DNA of 64,000 nucleotides. Origin: Martelella limonii (GTDB lineage: Bacteria > Pseudomonadota > Alphaproteobacteria > Rhizobiales > Rhizobiaceae). Position 1 is the first letter of the stretch; every line of letters starts with the position of its first letter. Shown here one piece after another: positions 51,918 through 61,910 of the stretch. The stretch lies in contig NZ_JABUOU010000007.1 of assembly GCF_013344475.1 (NCBI RefSeq), positions 1-64,000 of the forward strand, written 5' to 3'. Position numbers and translations under genes: made by a program. The notes beneath the pieces are model-generated. The model searched no databases. It had not been told where the DNA came from and worked only from the letters and a program-made list of their open reading frames with translations.

Positions 51918-53314
51918 AGGAGAACATCGAAGCCTGCCGCAAGGCGCTCTCCTGCTACGATCTGGACGACAATGCCCGAACGGTGCAGCAAAAAAGCCGG
52001 GACTTCTACTGGTACAGTCCGGTCCTGAAGGAACTGCTCGACGCAGTCTGCGGCGATTTTGTCGTCGCCCCGCGCAACGAGGCTGAGATTGTCGATATCC
52101 TCGCGACCTGCCATCGCCATGACGTGCCGGTCACGGTGCGCGGGGCGGGAACCGGCAATTACGGCCAGGCCATGCCGCTTGCAGGCGGCGCGGTCCTGCA
52201 TATGAAACACATGAAAAACGTGATCGCGGTCGCCGACGATCATCTGATCGCAGAACCCGGCGCCGTGCTTGCCCGCGTGGAGGAAGCAGCGCGGGAGAAA
52301 GGCCGCGAAATCCGCCTGTTTCCCTCGACCGTCGCCACAGCCACCATTGGCGGCTTCATTGCCGGCGGCTCCAGCGGCATCGGCGCCGTGCGCTGGGGCG
52401 GGCTTCGCAATCCCGCCAACATCCGTCGCCTCCGCCTCGTCACGATGGAAGCCGAGCCGCGCATCCTCGAACTGACCGGAGACGATATCGCCAAGGCCGC
52501 CCATGCCTATGGCGTCAACGGCGTCATCACCGAAGTCGAAATCCCCATCGATCCGGCTGGCGATTGGGTCGATGTGCTGATCGGCGCGGAGGACTTCAAC
52601 GCCGCGAACCGGCTCGCCTTCCTTCTCGGCGATCATCCGCAGATTGCGCTGCGGATGCTTTCCACCTTCCAGGCGCCGATCCCGGAGCGATATTTCGGCC
52701 GCTACCAGCATTTTACGCGGCCTGGCGATGCGGCGATCGCGCTGATCGTCGCGCGCGACTGCCTGCCGGCACTCGAAGAGATCGTTGCCGGGAGCGGCAA
52801 TGCCGCGATCCGCTTTCCGGTCGACGGGCACGCGAAAGGCCAGCGCTTGCCGCCGATCCATGAGATCGCATGGAACCACACGACGCTGCGCGCGCTCAAG
52901 GTCGACGACGAGATCACCTATCTGCAGATGCTGCTGCCGCAGGACGATCTCGAAGGCAGCCTCCGGCGGATCGAGGAAACATTCGGCGAAGACCTGCTGA
53001 TGCATTTTGAGTTCACGCGCTTTGCCGGCCGCCTGAGCGCGGTTGCCATGCCGCTTGTGCGCTACCAATCCACCGAACACATCGAACTGATCGTCGAAAC
53101 GCTCGAAAACGGTCTCGGCCTGACCGTCTTCAACCCTCACCGCGTGACGCTCGAGGAGGGGGGCATGAAACGCACCGATGAGGCTCAGCTTCAGTTCAAG
53201 CGCGAAAACGATCCCAAGGGCCTGCTCAATCCGGGAAAGATGATTGCCTTCACCGACCCGGACTGGCGCTGGGAAAAGGATCGCATCTTTCTGTTCAACT
53301 CCGAGAAGAAATAG
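51914..53314 (+). CDS. FAD-binding oxidase/dehydrogenase (PCMH/VAO type)
   Basis: A 466-residue flavoenzyme. The FAD domain shows VVAPRNEAEIVDILATCHRHDVPVTVRGAGTGNYGQAMPLAGGAVLHM and FPSTVATATIGGFIAGGSSGIGAVRWGG; the C-terminal part ends NDPKGLLNPGKMI, as in glycolate oxidase GlcD-like proteins. It oxidises an alpha-hydroxy acid or a ring C-H/C-N group; no substrate can be read out. It is part of an overlapping three-gene block with the two hydrolases. Confidence 0.87.
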   Translation: MKENIEACRKALSCYDLDDNARTVQQKSRDFYWYSPVLKELLDAVCGDFVVAPRNEAEIVDILATCHRHDVPVTVRGAGTGNYGQAMPLAGGAVLHMKHMKNVIAVADDHLIAEPGAVLARVEEAAREKGREIRLFPSTVATATIGGFIAGGSSGIGAVRWGGLRNPANIRRLRLVTMEAEPRILELTGDDIAKAAHAYGVNGVITEVEIPIDPAGDWVDVLIGAEDFNAANRLAFLLGDHPQIALRMLSTFQAPIPERYFGRYQHFTRPGDAAIALIVARDCLPALEEIVAGSGNAAIRFPVDGHAKGQRLPPIHEIAWNHTTLRALKVDDEITYLQMLLPQDDLEGSLRRIEETFGEDLLMHFEFTRFAGRLSAVAMPLVRYQSTEHIELIVETLENGLGLTVFNPHRVTLEEGGMKRTDEAQLQFKRENDPKGLLNPGKMIAFTDPDWRWEKDRIFLFNSEKK

Positions 53315-53321
53315 CCCTCCC

Positions 53322-53903
53322 ATGAAGGTTCACGTCATATATGCCCATCCGCTGAAAGACAGCCTCGCCGCACGGTTGCACGAAACCGTGGTCGAAAGCC
53401 TGAAGACGGCCGGCCACGAGGTGGACGACCTCGACCTTTATGCGGAGGGTTTCGATCCGGTGCTTTCTGCTGAGGACCGCAGCGAGTACCACGACATTGC
53501 GATCAACCGCAGCCGGGTCCAGCCTTATGTCGAGCGCCTGATGGCCGCCGACGCGGTGGTGCTGTGCCACCCTGTCTGGAATTTCGGCTGGCCGGCGATC
53601 ATGAAGGGCTATTTCGATCGCGTCTTCCTGCCGGACGTGTCCTTCAAGCTCCAGGATGGAAAATTGTCGCCGGGGCTTACCAACATCCGCAAGCTCGCGA
53701 CCGTTACTACCTATGGGTCGAAACGCTGGCGGGCGATGATGCTGGGCGATCCGCCGCGCCGCAATGCCACGCGGTTTTTGCGCGTCGTTTGCCATCCGCG
53801 CGTCAAGGTGGAATATCATGCTCTTGACGACATCAACAATATGACGCAGAAACGCTCAGCCGCCTTCATCGAAGATGTGCGGCAAGCCATGCTGAACTTC
53901 TGA
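53322..53903 (+). CDS. Flavodoxin-fold NAD(P)H oxidoreductase
   Basis: A 193-residue FMN/FAD reductase of the NQO1/MdaB-like flavodoxin_2 family (HVIYAHPLKDSLAARLHETVVESLKTAGHEVDDLDLYAEGFDPVLS; VLCHPVWNFGWPAIMKGYFDRVFLPDVSF). It probably supplies or accepts electrons by two-electron transfer to quinones or an N-heterocycle. It begins seven bases after the FAD oxidase stop. Confidence 0.87.
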   Translation: MKVHVIYAHPLKDSLAARLHETVVESLKTAGHEVDDLDLYAEGFDPVLSAEDRSEYHDIAINRSRVQPYVERLMAADAVVLCHPVWNFGWPAIMKGYFDRVFLPDVSFKLQDGKLSPGLTNIRKLATVTTYGSKRWRAMMLGDPPRRNATRFLRVVCHPRVKVEYHALDDINNMTQKRSAAFIEDVRQAMLNF

Positions 53904-53925
53904 GCCGCTGAGGACATTGCGCCCG

Positions 53926-54732
53926 ATGATCGAAAGCCAGATGAAACCGGCTCTGAAGAACGGCCCTGAAACCGACGCTGGATCGGGCCTGACCGGCAGC
54001 AATGCCATCGTGTTTTCCAACGTCTCGATGACGTTTCCCGATGGCACGGAAGCGTTGAAGGATATCGATCTTTCCGTCAGATCCGGTGAATTCGTCTCGA
54101 TCGTCGGCCCTTCCGGCTGCGGAAAGTCGACGCTGTTGCGCATCGCGAGCGGCCTTTCCACGCATACCGCCGGCGACATCTGGGTTGACCGGCAGAGGCT
54201 CGGCTACACCTTTCAGGATCCCACCCTCCTGCCCTGGCGGCCGGTCAGCGAAAATGTCGAACTGCTGATGGAGCTGAGAGACTACCCCGTTAGCGCGCGA
54301 AAGCAGATCGCTGCGGAAAAGATCGCGCTGGTAGGCCTGACCGGTTTCGAGAACCATTATCCGAAGCGGCTTTCCGGCGGCATGCGCATGCGCGCCTCGC
54401 TTGCCCGGTCGCTCTCGCTCAATCCGAAGGTCTTCATGTTCGACGAGCCCTTTGGCGCGCTGGACGAGATTACCCGCGAACGCCTGAACGACGAGGTGCG
54501 CGCCCACTACCGGCGTGAAGGGTTCACCGGCCTGTTCGTGACCCATTCGATTGCGGAGGCCGTTTACATGTCGACGCGGGTTGTCGTGATGTCGCGCAGG
54601 CCGGGCCGCATCATCGAGACAGTCGACATCGATCTCGGCGATGAGCGCAGCGCCGAGCTGCGCTACGAGCCGGAATTCGCGCGCCTTTGCGGCCTGGTAT
54701 CAAGGGCGCTTCGCCATGCGATCGAGGACTGA
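53926..54732 (+). CDS. ABC transporter ATP-binding protein (nitrate/sulfonate/NMT1 class)
   Basis: A 268-residue ATPase with [42 protein letters not shown] and VTHSIAEAVYMS. A polar leader of about 25 residues precedes the first strand. Class and context (permease plus NMT1-type binding protein) indicate import of a small heterocycle or organic ion. A start at 53941 is also possible. Confidence 0.88.
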   Translation: MIESQMKPALKNGPETDAGSGLTGSNAIVFSNVSMTFPDGTEALKDIDLSVRSGEFVSIVGPSGCGKSTLLRIASGLSTHTAGDIWVDRQRLGYTFQDPTLLPWRPVSENVELLMELRDYPVSARKQIAAEKIALVGLTGFENHYPKRLSGGMRMRASLARSLSLNPKVFMFDEPFGALDEITRERLNDEVRAHYRREGFTGLFVTHSIAEAVYMSTRVVVMSRRPGRIIETVDIDLGDERSAELRYEPEFARLCGLVSRALRHAIED

Positions 54733-54735
54733 GCG

Positions 54736-55593
54736 ATGGAAAAGCCCGTGACCGCCGAGATCGAGCGCTATCAGCCAAAACCGCTGAAACGGCCGCCGGG
54801 TTTTGCCCGAAGGCTCGCCCACAGCCTGATACCGCCGCTTGCAATGGGGATTGCGGTTGTCATCCTCTATGCGGCGGTGCGCAGCGGATTGCCCGAACAC
54901 CGGCAATTCCTGCTGCCGGGTGCGAACGGCATGTGGCAAAACGCCATTTCCAACCGGGAATTCATGGCCGAACTCGGCCTCAGGGCGCTGACGACGGTCG
55001 CGATCGCGCTTTCGGGCCTCGCCATCTCGATCCCTGTCGGCATTCTGCTCGGCATCCTGATGTTTCGGTACTATGTCGCGGAAAAGGCGGTGTTCCCTTA
55101 TCTGGTGGCGCTGCAGTCGATCCCGATCATGGCGATCATTCCGCTGATCCAGAGCGCGCTCGGCTTCGGTTTCCTGCCGAAAGTGCTGATCGTGGCGCTG
55201 TTCACCTTCTTCGCCATTCCCACGACGCTTTTGCTCGGGCTGAAGAGCGTCGACCGCAACATCATCGACCTGTTCCGTCTCCAGAACGCCGGCTGGTGGG
55301 TAATCCTGAAGAAGGCAGGCCTGCCATCGGCAACGCCGACCCTGTTTGCAGGACTGAGGATTGCCGGCAGCATGGCGGTGATCGCCGCGATCGTTTCCGA
55401 ACTTTTCTTTCTCTCGGGAAAGGGCGGGCTCGGCCAATTGCTGATGAACGCGAAAATAGACTTCAAATACGAGCAGATGTATGCCGCGCTTCTGGCCGCC
55501 TCGGCCCTGTCGATCGGCGTCTATCTGGGCTTCAACTGGCTCGGCAACCGGCTCTTTGCCCACTGGCACGATTCGGGCGCGGGGCAGGAATGA
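54736..55593 (+). CDS. ABC transporter permease (nitrate/sulfonate/NMT1 class)
   Basis: A 285-residue inner-membrane permease with about six spans and the EAA-type loop (DLFRLQNAGWWVILKKAGLPSATPTLFAGLRIAGSMAVIAAIVSE). A proline-rich basic N-terminal tail (YQPKPLKRPPGFARRL) is cytoplasmic. It starts three bases after the ATPase gene. Confidence 0.88.
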   Translation: MEKPVTAEIERYQPKPLKRPPGFARRLAHSLIPPLAMGIAVVILYAAVRSGLPEHRQFLLPGANGMWQNAISNREFMAELGLRALTTVAIALSGLAISIPVGILLGILMFRYYVAEKAVFPYLVALQSIPIMAIIPLIQSALGFGFLPKVLIVALFTFFAIPTTLLLGLKSVDRNIIDLFRLQNAGWWVILKKAGLPSATPTLFAGLRIAGSMAVIAAIVSELFFLSGKGGLGQLLMNAKIDFKYEQMYAALLAASALSIGVYLGFNWLGNRLFAHWHDSGAGQE

Positions 55594-55627
55594 CATTTCC
55601 GTGGACGCCTAACTGAAGGGGAATACC

Positions 55628-56791
55628 ATGAAGACCAAGACCGCAAACACGCTCTTGACCGCGCTTTTCGCCGGTTTTGCCGCCCTGCCCGCCCATGCCG
55701 AAGAACCCGGTTCCTTCGCCAAGGCGCATTACGCCACGCCGCTTGCCGATGTCTGCCCGAACCCGCTGATCATCCAGAAGGACTGGCTGATGCAGGCCGA
55801 GCAGGCACCGCTCTACCAGCTGATCGGCGGCGGCGGCGAGATGTCGCCGGGACAGTATACCGGACCGCTCGGCGCGACCGGCATCGACCTCACCATTCTC
55901 GAGGGCGGCGGCGGACTTGGCCTCGGCGATGGCGAAACCGCCTATTCCGCGCTCTACATGGGCAATTCGAAGGCCGGCGTCGTGCCGCATCTCGGCTATC
56001 AGGAACTCGACAACGCCTTCATCTTTTCCAAGCGCTTTCCCGTGGTCGGCGTGTTCGCGCCGCTCGATATCTCGCCGACCGTGCTGTTGTGGGACAAGGC
56101 AACCTACCCCGACGGCTTCCACTCGATCGATGATCTGAAGGCGTTTGCTGACAGCGATGAAGGCAAGATCTACGTCTCGACGATCAAGCGCACCTTCGGC
56201 CGCTATCTGGTCGAAGAGGGCGTGCCGGAAGAGGTGTTCATCGAGGGCTATCGCGGTGACGGCGAGAACTTCGTCACCCATAACGGCACTTGGCTGAACC
56301 AGGGCTTTCTGACGAGCGAGGCCTACAAGTTCGAGCATGGCAACAATTGGGGCAAGCCGATCGACTATCTGCTGATCGACGATCTCGGCTACCGCAATTA
56401 CACGGGCATGGTTTCGGTTGCCAAGAGCCGGATGGACGAGCTTGCGCCCTGCCTCGAAAAATTGGTGCCGCTGCTGCAGCAGGCAACGGTCGACTATGCC
56501 GCCGACCCTGCCGAGATCAACGCGCTGATCGTCGCCTTCAACGAGGCCGGCAATGGCGTCGGCTGGTGGAAGACCGATGCAGACGTCACCGATTTCGCGG
56601 CAAAAACCATGGTGGCAAACGGCATTATCGGCAACGGCCCGAACGAGACGGTCGGCGACTTCGACATGGACCGCGTCGCCGAGATGCTGGCAATCACCAA
56701 GCCTCATCTGGACGAGCGTTCCGATCCGGATGTGAGCCCGGACGATGTTGTCACCAACCGCTTCATCGATCCCTCCATCGGTCTCAAATGA
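55628..56791 (+). CDS. ABC transporter substrate-binding protein (NMT1-like)
   Basis: A 387-residue exported binding protein, signal peptide about residues 1-24 (ending PAHAEE). The mature protein begins with a cysteine-containing block (TPLADVCPNPLIIQKDWLMQAEQAPLYQLIGGGGEMSPG) and has GVDLTILEGG-like (here GIDLTILEGGGGLGLGDGE) periplasmic-binding features. It resembles binders for thiamine-pyrimidine, riboflavin or related heterocycles by class only. Its stop overlaps the folD start (ATGA), an unusual coupling of importer and folate enzyme. Confidence 0.85.
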   Translation: MKTKTANTLLTALFAGFAALPAHAEEPGSFAKAHYATPLADVCPNPLIIQKDWLMQAEQAPLYQLIGGGGEMSPGQYTGPLGATGIDLTILEGGGGLGLGDGETAYSALYMGNSKAGVVPHLGYQELDNAFIFSKRFPVVGVFAPLDISPTVLLWDKATYPDGFHSIDDLKAFADSDEGKIYVSTIKRTFGRYLVEEGVPEEVFIEGYRGDGENFVTHNGTWLNQGFLTSEAYKFEHGNNWGKPIDYLLIDDLGYRNYTGMVSVAKSRMDELAPCLEKLVPLLQQATVDYAADPAEINALIVAFNEAGNGVGWWKTDADVTDFAAKTMVANGIIGNGPNETVGDFDMDRVAEMLAITKPHLDERSDPDVSPDDVVTNRFIDPSIGLK

Positions 56792-57666
56792 CGGTCGCGG
56801 ACCGGCAGCACGGGGCGGCAATATGCCTCGATGGCGAGGCGCTTGCCGCCAGGCTGCGCGCAGAAATTTCGCTTGAGGTTCGAGACCTTGCAGCACGCGG
56901 CATAACGCCCTTGCTCGCGACGGTTCTTGTCGGCGACGATCCGGCAAGCGCGTCCTATATTGCGCGCAAGCATCAGGACTGCGCCGAGACCGGCATTGCG
57001 GCGCGCGATATTCGCCTTGGCAGCGACATATCGACGGAGATGCTTTCGAAAACCATCGACACGCTGAACCGCGACCCCACCGTTCACGGCCTGATGGTTC
57101 AGCTGCCCCTGCCCGGCCACCTCGATGGCGATGACTCAATCGAGGCGGTTTTGCCGGTCAAGGATATCGACGGGCTGCATCCGTTCAATCTCGGACGCCT
57201 GGTCTCCGGCAAGCCGCGCCTACCGCCCTGCACGCCGGCGGGCATCCTGGCACTGCTCCAGCATCATCAGGTGCCGCTCACCGGCCGCCGTGTCGCCATT
57301 CTGGGACGCGGGGCCCTGGTCGGAAGGCCGCTTGCGATGCTGCTGTCGCAGCGAGGCATCGACGCCACCGTAACGCTTCTCCATTCGAAAAGCGTCGATG
57401 TCGCGGCCGAACTCAGGCGGGCGGATATCGTGATCGCAGCGCTTGGCGCCGCAGGCTTCGTCACTCCCGACATGGTGAAACCGGGTGCGGCCCTTGTCGG
57501 CGTCGGCATCAGCTACACTGAAGACGGACGGATGGTCTCGGATATCGACGAGGCATGCCGCACCATTGCGGGTTGGATGACCCCGCCCCACGGGTCCGTC
57601 GGTGCGCTGACACGGGCCATGCTTTTGAAGAACCTGGTGACATGCGCACGCGCTGGAGCGCGCTGA
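56788..57666 (+). CDS. folD: Methylene-tetrahydrofolate dehydrogenase/cyclohydrolase FolD
   Basis: A 292-residue FolD. The catalytic pair is Y57 and K61 in DDPASASYIARKHQD; GLMVQLPLPGHLD, KDIDGLHPFNLG and LGRGALVGRPLAMLLSQRG are canonical, with PHGSVGALT in place of the usual PGGVGPMT loop. It interconverts 5,10-methylene-, methenyl- and 10-formyl-THF. Being the last gene of a catabolic operon, it probably handles a one-carbon unit released by the pathway, such as a formamide or N-methyl group. It overlaps the binding-protein gene by four bases. Confidence 0.88.
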   Translation: MTVADRQHGAAICLDGEALAARLRAEISLEVRDLAARGITPLLATVLVGDDPASASYIARKHQDCAETGIAARDIRLGSDISTEMLSKTIDTLNRDPTVHGLMVQLPLPGHLDGDDSIEAVLPVKDIDGLHPFNLGRLVSGKPRLPPCTPAGILALLQHHQVPLTGRRVAILGRGALVGRPLAMLLSQRGIDATVTLLHSKSVDVAAELRRADIVIAALGAAGFVTPDMVKPGAALVGVGISYTEDGRMVSDIDEACRTIAGWMTPPHGSVGALTRAMLLKNLVTCARAGAR

Positions 57667-57678
57667 GGAATAAAGCAT

Positions 57679-59007
57679 TTGGAAAAGGCACGGACGCCCC
57701 GCCCCTTTCACGTCACCCACAGGCAGGTGCTGACCATTGCACTGCCGATGATGGTGGCGCATTTCTCGACGCCGCTGGTCGGCCTTGCCGCAACCGGCGT
57801 GATCGGACAACTACGCAACGAGGTACTGATCGGCGGCGTGGCGCTTGCCGCGGTGATCTTCGATGTGCTGTTCGTCACTTTCAATTTTCTGCGCGGCGCG
57901 ACCACCGGCTTTACCGCGCAGGCGGTTGGTGCGGGCGACCGGCGGCTTGAACAGCGCATGCTCTTGGGCGGCATCATGATTGCGCTTTTTTCCGGCCTCC
58001 TGATCGTGCTCCTGCATGTGCCGATCGGCAGGCTCGGACTTCTGGCGCTCGATGCCGACGGCCCCGTCGGCGAAGCGGCCTGGACCTATTATTCCTGGCG
58101 GGTCTGGTCGGCGCCGTTTGCGCTGTTCAACTTCGTCGTCTTCGGCTGGGTGATCGGGCGCGGCGAGGCCGTGACGGCGCTTCTCCTGCAGGTGGCGCTC
58201 AACGGGCTCACGCTGTTTTTCGCCTTCCTCTGGGTGCTCTGGTCTGACCATGGGCTTGCAGGCGCAGGCGCGGCCAGCCTTGTGGCCGAAGGGCTGACAG
58301 CCTTTGCCGGCGCGATCCTGATCCTCAGGCGGACCGACCTGAGGCTTTGGGAAAAGCCGGATCTTGCGACCATGAGGCGGATGTTTTCTGTCAACCGCGA
58401 CATGATGATCCGCTCCTTCGCGCTTCTGATCGGCCTGTCCTTCTTCACCCGCCAGTCCGGCGTTCTGGGCACGGATATCCTCGCCGCCAACACCGTGCTG
58501 CTGCGCTACTATTTCTTCGGCGTGGCCTTTCTCGACGGATTTGCCACGGCCGCCGAGCAGCTTGCCGGTCGCGCCATCGGCGCCTTTTACCGTCCCTCCT
58601 TCGACCGTGTGATCCGGTTGACGACGCTCTGGGGGATCGTGATGGCGGTGATCGTTTCGGCGACCTTCTTTTTTACCGGACCGGCCGTGGTCGCGCTGAT
58701 CGCTCCGATCCCCGAAACGCAGGCGCTCGCTCAGGCATACCTGCCCTATGCCGCGATCATGCCGCTTGTCGGCGTCATCGCCTTCCAGATGGACGGCGTC
58801 TTCATCGGGGCCACCTGGTCGCGCGAAATGCGCAATCTGATGCTGGTCTCGCTTGCCTGTTATTTTGCGATCTGGGCCGTGCTTCAGCCGCTCTTCGGCA
58901 ATCACGGCCTGTGGATTGCGATGCTCGCCTTCCAGGGCGTGCGATCGATCGTCTTCCGCCTGATGCTGCCGAAACTTGCAGACCGCACCTTCGCCACCCA
59001 GGGATAG
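57679..59007 (+). CDS. MATE-family efflux transporter
   Basis: A 442-residue membrane protein with about twelve hydrophobic segments in two MATE halves (FHVTHRQVLTIALPMMVAHFSTPLVGLAATGVIGQLRNE at the start; SFFTRQSGVLGTDILAANTVLLRYYFFGVAFLDGFATAAEQLAGRAIGA in the second half). It resembles DinF-type exporters and would export an organic cation or pathway intermediate driven by H+ or Na+. The start is a TTG at 57679 behind GAGGAATAA, 13 bases after folD, suggesting it is the last gene of that operon. Confidence 0.88.
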   Translation: MEKARTPRPFHVTHRQVLTIALPMMVAHFSTPLVGLAATGVIGQLRNEVLIGGVALAAVIFDVLFVTFNFLRGATTGFTAQAVGAGDRRLEQRMLLGGIMIALFSGLLIVLLHVPIGRLGLLALDADGPVGEAAWTYYSWRVWSAPFALFNFVVFGWVIGRGEAVTALLLQVALNGLTLFFAFLWVLWSDHGLAGAGAASLVAEGLTAFAGAILILRRTDLRLWEKPDLATMRRMFSVNRDMMIRSFALLIGLSFFTRQSGVLGTDILAANTVLLRYYFFGVAFLDGFATAAEQLAGRAIGAFYRPSFDRVIRLTTLWGIVMAVIVSATFFFTGPAVVALIAPIPETQALAQAYLPYAAIMPLVGVIAFQMDGVFIGATWSREMRNLMLVSLACYFAIWAVLQPLFGNHGLWIAMLAFQGVRSIVFRLMLPKLADRTFATQG

Positions 59008-59021
59008 AACCTATCGCATGG

Positions 59022-59043
59022 CGGCGATCAGATCCGATCGCCG
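59022..59043. terminator. Hairpin between converging MATE and UgpC-type genes
   Basis: CGGCGATC-N6-GATCGCCG lies in the 37-base gap between the two converging genes. The stem is GC-rich, but no T-run follows; a bidirectional role is inferred from position. Confidence 0.5.
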
Positions 59044-59044
59044 T

Positions 59045-60106
59045 TCACCCCGCCGGCGCCTCGATCCTCTTGCCATCCTTGTCGTATAGATGCAGCGCAG
59101 CTTCCGGCGCGCCGATGGTCACCGTGCTGCCGATCGGCATGCGGCTTCGGCCGGCCACGCGGAAGAGGACCGCCAGGCCATCGTCCGTTCTGGCGTAGAC
59201 ATAGCTTTCGGCGCCAACGAGTTCGATCGCCTCCACGGCCGCCTGCAGGCTGATGGCGGGCGTCAGGTCGCCCTCGTCGACCGGCACGAGATCCTCGGGT
59301 CGCACGCCCACCGTCGCAACCTCGCCCCGGTCCATCGCCGGACTGTTGTATACGATCGCGGCATCGCCGGGCACGGCGAACAGGTTCATCGAGGGCGAAC
59401 CGATGAAGGTTGCAACAAAGGTCGTGGCCGGACGTTCATAGAGCTCGATCGGCGTACCCATCTGCTCGATCCGCCCGCCGTTCAGCACCACCAGCCGGTC
59501 GGCGAGCGTCATCGCCTCCATCTGGTCATGGGTGACATAGACGCTGGTGGTGGCGAGCGAGCGCTGCAGTCGCTTGATCTCGACCCGCATCTGGGTGCGC
59601 AATTTCGCATCGAGATTGGAGAGCGGCTCGTCGAACAGGAAGGCGGATGGTTCACGCACGATCGCGCGGCCCATGGCGACACGCTGGCGCTGGCCGCCGG
59701 AAAGCTGGCGGGGCTTGCGGTCCAGATATTGCGCGATCTCGAGCGCGGCTGCAGCCTTGCCGATCCGCTGCTCGATCTCGGCCTTGGGCATGCCGCGATT
59801 CTTCAGCCCATAGGCAAGGTTCTGGCGCACCGTCATGTGCGGGTAGAGCGCATAGTTCTGGAATACCATGGCGATATCGCGTTCCGCCGGCTCCAGCGTG
59901 TTGACCACGCGGTCGGCAATCACGATATCGCCTGACGTGATGCTCTCAAGCCCCGCGATCATGCGCAGCAGAGTCGACTTGCCGCAGCCGGAGGGCCCGA
60001 CGAGAACCACGAGTTCGCCATCCGCAATGTCGAGCGTGACACCCTTGATGGCTTCGATATCGCCCGCATAGACCTTGCGGACATCCTTCAGATGAATTCC
60101 GGACAT
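59045..60106 (-). CDS. UgpC-type ABC transporter ATP-binding protein
   Basis: A 353-residue ATPase of the MalK/UgpC class. It has [40 protein letters not shown] and [16 protein letters not shown], plus a C-terminal TOBE domain ([15 protein letters not shown] ... [12 protein letters not shown]). It completes an importer with the two permeases and binding protein encoded upstream. The start at 60106 shares one base with the stop of the preceding permease. Confidence 0.92.
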   Translation of the reverse strand: MSGIHLKDVRKVYAGDIEAIKGVTLDIADGELVVLVGPSGCGKSTLLRMIAGLESITSGDIVIADRVVNTLEPAERDIAMVFQNYALYPHMTVRQNLAYGLKNRGMPKAEIEQRIGKAAAALEIAQYLDRKPRQLSGGQRQRVAMGRAIVREPSAFLFDEPLSNLDAKLRTQMRVEIKRLQRSLATTSVYVTHDQMEAMTLADRLVVLNGGRIEQMGTPIELYERPATTFVATFIGSPSMNLFAVPGDAAIVYNSPAMDRGEVATVGVRPEDLVPVDEGDLTPAISLQAAVEAIELVGAESYVYARTDDGLAVLFRVAGRSRMPIGSTVTIGAPEAALHLYDKDGKRIEAPAG

Positions 60107-60954
60107 TATTTCTCTGTCTCCACAAGGCCCTTGACGAACCAGCGCTGCATCAGGACGACGACGACGATCGGCGGGATGATGGCGAGGATCGCGGTCACCA
60201 TCACATAGTTCCACGGCGTCGAGGCATCGGTGAAATCGACCATTTTCCTGAGCCCGATGATGATCGTGGTCATCTGTGCGTCATTGGTGATCAGAAGCGG
60301 CCAAAGATATTGGGTCCAGCCATAGATGAACAGGATCACGAACAGGGCCGCGATATTGGTGCGCGACAGCGGCAGCAGGATGTCGCGCATGAACCGGAGC
60401 GGACCGGCATTGTCGATCCGCGCCGCCTCGACGAGCTCCCCCGGGATCGTCAGGAAGAACTGGCGAAACAGGAAAGTGGCGGTGGCAGACGCCATCAGCG
60501 GCAGCGTCAGCCCGGCATAGGTGTCGATCATGCCGAGTTCGACGATCACCCGGTAGGTCGGCAGGATGCGCACTTCGACGGGCAGCATCAGGGTGATGAA
60601 GATCATCCAGAAGAACACCATCCGGAAGGGAAAGCGGAAGAACACGATCGCGAAGGCCGACAGGAACGAGATCACGATCTTGCCGATGGCGATTGCCAGC
60701 GACACCAGCAAGGTATTGAGGAGCATCCGCCCGAGGCTGACGCCGACGACGCGTTCGACCCCGCCGGACAGCGCTTCCGCATAGTTCTCGACGAGATGCC
60801 CGCCCGGAAGCAGAGAGATTGGCGGGCGGATGATCTCGCTCGACGTCATGGTCGAGGCGACGAAGGTATAATAGATCGGAAAGGCGACAATGATGATGCC
60901 GAGCACCAGATAGAGGTGGCCAAGCGCTGTCGCGAAGGGACGTTTTTCAATCAT
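60106..60954 (-). CDS. UgpE-type ABC transporter permease
   Basis: A 282-residue permease with six predicted spans and the EAA loop ([41 protein letters not shown]). It resembles UgpE of the glycerol-3-phosphate importer: the [19 protein letters not shown] region and the WTQYLWPLL motif are typical. It pairs with the UgpA-type gene 9 bases upstream. Confidence 0.9.
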   Translation of the reverse strand: MIEKRPFATALGHLYLVLGIIIVAFPIYYTFVASTMTSSEIIRPPISLLPGGHLVENYAEALSGGVERVVGVSLGRMLLNTLLVSLAIAIGKIVISFLSAFAIVFFRFPFRMVFFWMIFITLMLPVEVRILPTYRVIVELGMIDTYAGLTLPLMASATATFLFRQFFLTIPGELVEAARIDNAGPLRFMRDILLPLSRTNIAALFVILFIYGWTQYLWPLLITNDAQMTTIIIGLRKMVDFTDASTPWNYVMVTAILAIIPPIVVVVLMQRWFVKGLVETEK

Positions 60955-60963
60955 CTGCCGGCC

Positions 60964-61845
60964 TCACGCATAATGCACCCGCTTTTCGATGAAACGGAAC
61001 TGGAAGGCTGTGAGCGCGATGACGATGATCATCAGCACCACGGACTGCGCCGCGGACGAGCCGAGATTGAGGTTCACGAAGCCATCATTATAGACCTTGT
61101 AGACCAGGATCTCGGTCGCCCGCGCCGGCCCGCCGCCGGTTACAGCATGGATGATGCCGAACGTATCGAAGAAGGCGTAGACCGTGTTGACCACCAGCAG
61201 GAAGAAGGTGGTGGGCGCAAGCAGCGGAAACACAATGGTCCAGAACCGCCGTGCGCCACGGGCGCCATCGATCGCCGCAGCCTCGATCAGCGATTTCGGG
61301 ATCGCCTGCAGGCCCGCGACGAAGAACAGGAAATTGTAGCTGATCTGCTTCCAGGCTGCCGCCACGATCACCATCGTCATCGCCTGGGAGCCATTGAGCA
61401 GCGGGTCCCAGTCGAACCCGTTGCGGCGCATGATGTAGGCAAGCGTGCCCATGGCCGGGTTGAACATGAACAGGAACAGCATGCCGGCAACGGCTGGCGC
61501 CACCGCATAGGGCCAGATCATCAGCGTGCGGTAGAAGGTCTTCCCCCGGACCACCTTGTCGGCAGCGGTCGCAAGCAGCAGCGCCACCGCCATCGACAAA
61601 AGCGCAGTCGCGACTGTGAAGATCACCGTCACCTTGACCGAGTGCAGATAGCCCGGATCCTCAAACAGCATGCGAAAATTGTCGAGGCCGACAAAGGTCG
61701 AGCGCAGCCCGAAGGCGTCTTCGCGCAGCGCGGACTGATAGAGCGCCTGGCTTGCAGGCAGGATGAAGAAGATCACCGTCAGGATGATCTGCGGCGCCAC
61801 CAGGACGTAGGGCAGGACCTTGTTTGGAAACACGACGCGTTGCAC
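60964..61845 (-). CDS. UgpA-type ABC transporter permease
   Basis: A 293-residue permease with six spans and the EAA loop ([56 protein letters not shown]). The [31 protein letters not shown] stretch is close to UgpA. The start is taken as the GTG at 61845 behind GGAGAG; the frame is open 12 codons further upstream. Confidence 0.9.
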   Translation of the reverse strand: MQRVVFPNKVLPYVLVAPQIILTVIFFILPASQALYQSALREDAFGLRSTFVGLDNFRMLFEDPGYLHSVKVTVIFTVATALLSMAVALLLATAADKVVRGKTFYRTLMIWPYAVAPAVAGMLFLFMFNPAMGTLAYIMRRNGFDWDPLLNGSQAMTMVIVAAAWKQISYNFLFFVAGLQAIPKSLIEAAAIDGARGARRFWTIVFPLLAPTTFFLLVVNTVYAFFDTFGIIHAVTGGGPARATEILVYKVYNDGFVNLNLGSSAAQSVVLMIIVIALTAFQFRFIEKRVHYA

Positions 61846-61910
61846 GGCACTCTCCGCAAACAAAAAGGAACCGCCCGCCATCAGCGGCGGGCGGAGTGCG
61901 GCTGGCCTCT

